From NCBI RefSeq assembly GCF_029784135.1, contig NC_073746.1, positions 286,761,348 through 286,825,347 on the forward strand: 64,000 nucleotides of DNA, read 5' to 3'. The DNA comes from Toxorhynchites rutilus septentrionalis (lineage: Eukaryota > Arthropoda > Insecta > Diptera > Culicidae). This document shows positions 63,363 to 64,000 of the stretch, in pieces (the first letter of the stretch is position 1; the number at the start of each line of letters is the position of its first letter). The translations under genes were made by a program, and so were the position numbers. The notes under the pieces are model-generated. The model was not told where the DNA came from. It saw nothing but the letters and a program-made list of their open reading frames with translations, and ran no database searches.

Positions 63363-64000
63363 TTTCTTCAAATCAATTTTCTTCTTGTGGGTCCCGTTAA
63401 AACTCTTTTTGAAAACGTTTTATTATTTTCTTTTCAGAACAAAACACTAGTGCGAGCTTTTACTCCACAGCCACTGCGCACCTTTGCCCCACAAGCAATT
63501 TTTGAACTAATCAAATTTTTAAAAAAAGCTCTTGAACTTTTTCACAAAAACGAATACGCATTATCGTCTACTATAGAGTGAAGGTTTCCTTGACAGTGTG
63601 GTTTCAAACTTCCCAGTTATTTTAGGTAAGTAAATCGTCATCTCCAAAACTGAAAAAAATAGATCAAAGCAACGCAAAACTCTTTTTACCTCATAACTTT
63701 TTGCCACTTTCATGAAATGTATCTTTTTTTATATGTGTGAGCTGCTGGTGTAATAATGTATCAAACGACTACACTGTTGTCGAAATGTTATGCTGGTTAT
63801 GCAAAATGGCCAATGTGCACCTTTGCCCCGCATTACTCTATAGATGGGATGTACATCATTTTAAAGCTTAAATTTTGTTTCGGAATATTTTACGAACATA
63901 TTTTGTGTCACAAAAATATCGGGAAAAAATCAACAATCGATTTCTTTCGATTTTTTCAAAGAATTTGTGGACTAACACAATTTTTGTCAACTGAATCAAT

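Larger units (their letters stand above)
61779..63838 (-). mobile_element. pogo/Tigger-like DNA transposon, degenerate
   Basis: Inverted ends GAGTAATGCGGGGCAAAGGT(GC) are identical for 22 bp and flanked by TA (61777-61778 and 63839-63840). The subterminal word GGGGCAAAGGTGCGCA recurs at 61988 and, inverted, at 61966 and 63476. The element is 2,060 bp, including a SINE (62156-62312) and a Helitron (62434-62676). The coding remnant is a pogo-type DNA-binding region; the DDE domain is missing. Confidence 0.82.

Overview
This is a TE-dense, intron-like or intergenic stretch of an insect nuclear genome, most probably a culicine mosquito. The base composition is AT-rich with many homopolymer runs. 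There is no bacterial-style gene packing, no rRNA or canonical tRNA gene, and no complete host gene. Almost every long open frame belongs to a transposable element. Several element types are ones I associate with mosquitoes: ITmD37E transposons, I-clade and Jockey-like LINEs, TTAA-flanked MITEs, and a tRNA-derived SINE. The species assignment is inference.

Layout. 0-1.4 kb: two dispersed-repeat fragments. 1.4-5.4 kb: two ITmD37E DNA transposons side by side, the first split by an LTR-like insertion. 5.6-7.8 kb: a Tc1-like element split by a TTAA-type MITE. 7.8-11.3 kb: mostly unique DNA with one unrecognised 107-codon frame. 11.3-12.9 kb: a dead LINE on the minus strand. 14.9-24.75 kb: a Jockey-like LINE (minus) that hosts a 390-bp LINE tail and a full-length 5,992-bp I-clade retrotransposon (plus) with two intact overlapping ORFs. 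24.8-29.2 kb: a Tc3-like transposase relic, then a second, dead I-clade copy (minus). 32.0-33.2 kb: a Helitron-like element. 34-38 kb: dispersed repeats, a third Jockey-like copy and a SINE. 40.9-43.6 kb: a relic and a nearly intact ITmD37E element next to a second SINE. 43.8-57 kb: dispersed repeats with a recurrent GACGTAGGACTACGTC motif, two inverted arrays of a ~92-bp minisatellite, a 2.2-kb TA-flanked element, one candidate signal-peptide exon, and a perfect 115-bp hairpin at 56.03-56.27 kb. 57.7-60.6 kb: a fold-back repeat whose left arm holds a Helitron that itself holds a mariner. 61.8-63.8 kb: a pogo-like transposon holding a SINE and a Helitron.

The window is readable as stratigraphy. 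Target-site duplications (TSDs) and empty homologous copies give the insertion order at several loci: ITmD37E then LTR-like element; Tc1 then TTAA MITE; Jockey-like then I element; fold-back then Helitron then mariner; pogo then SINE and Helitron. The I element at 17-23 kb is the only autonomous element with both ORFs intact, but its RNase H carries Asn at a position that is Asp in its relative at 26 kb. The least explained signals are the perfect 115-bp palindrome, a stop-free minus-strand exon-like frame with a splice acceptor inside the I-element leader, and a dispersed repeat carrying a TATA/Inr core promoter. All calls rest on reading the sequence; no database search was run.
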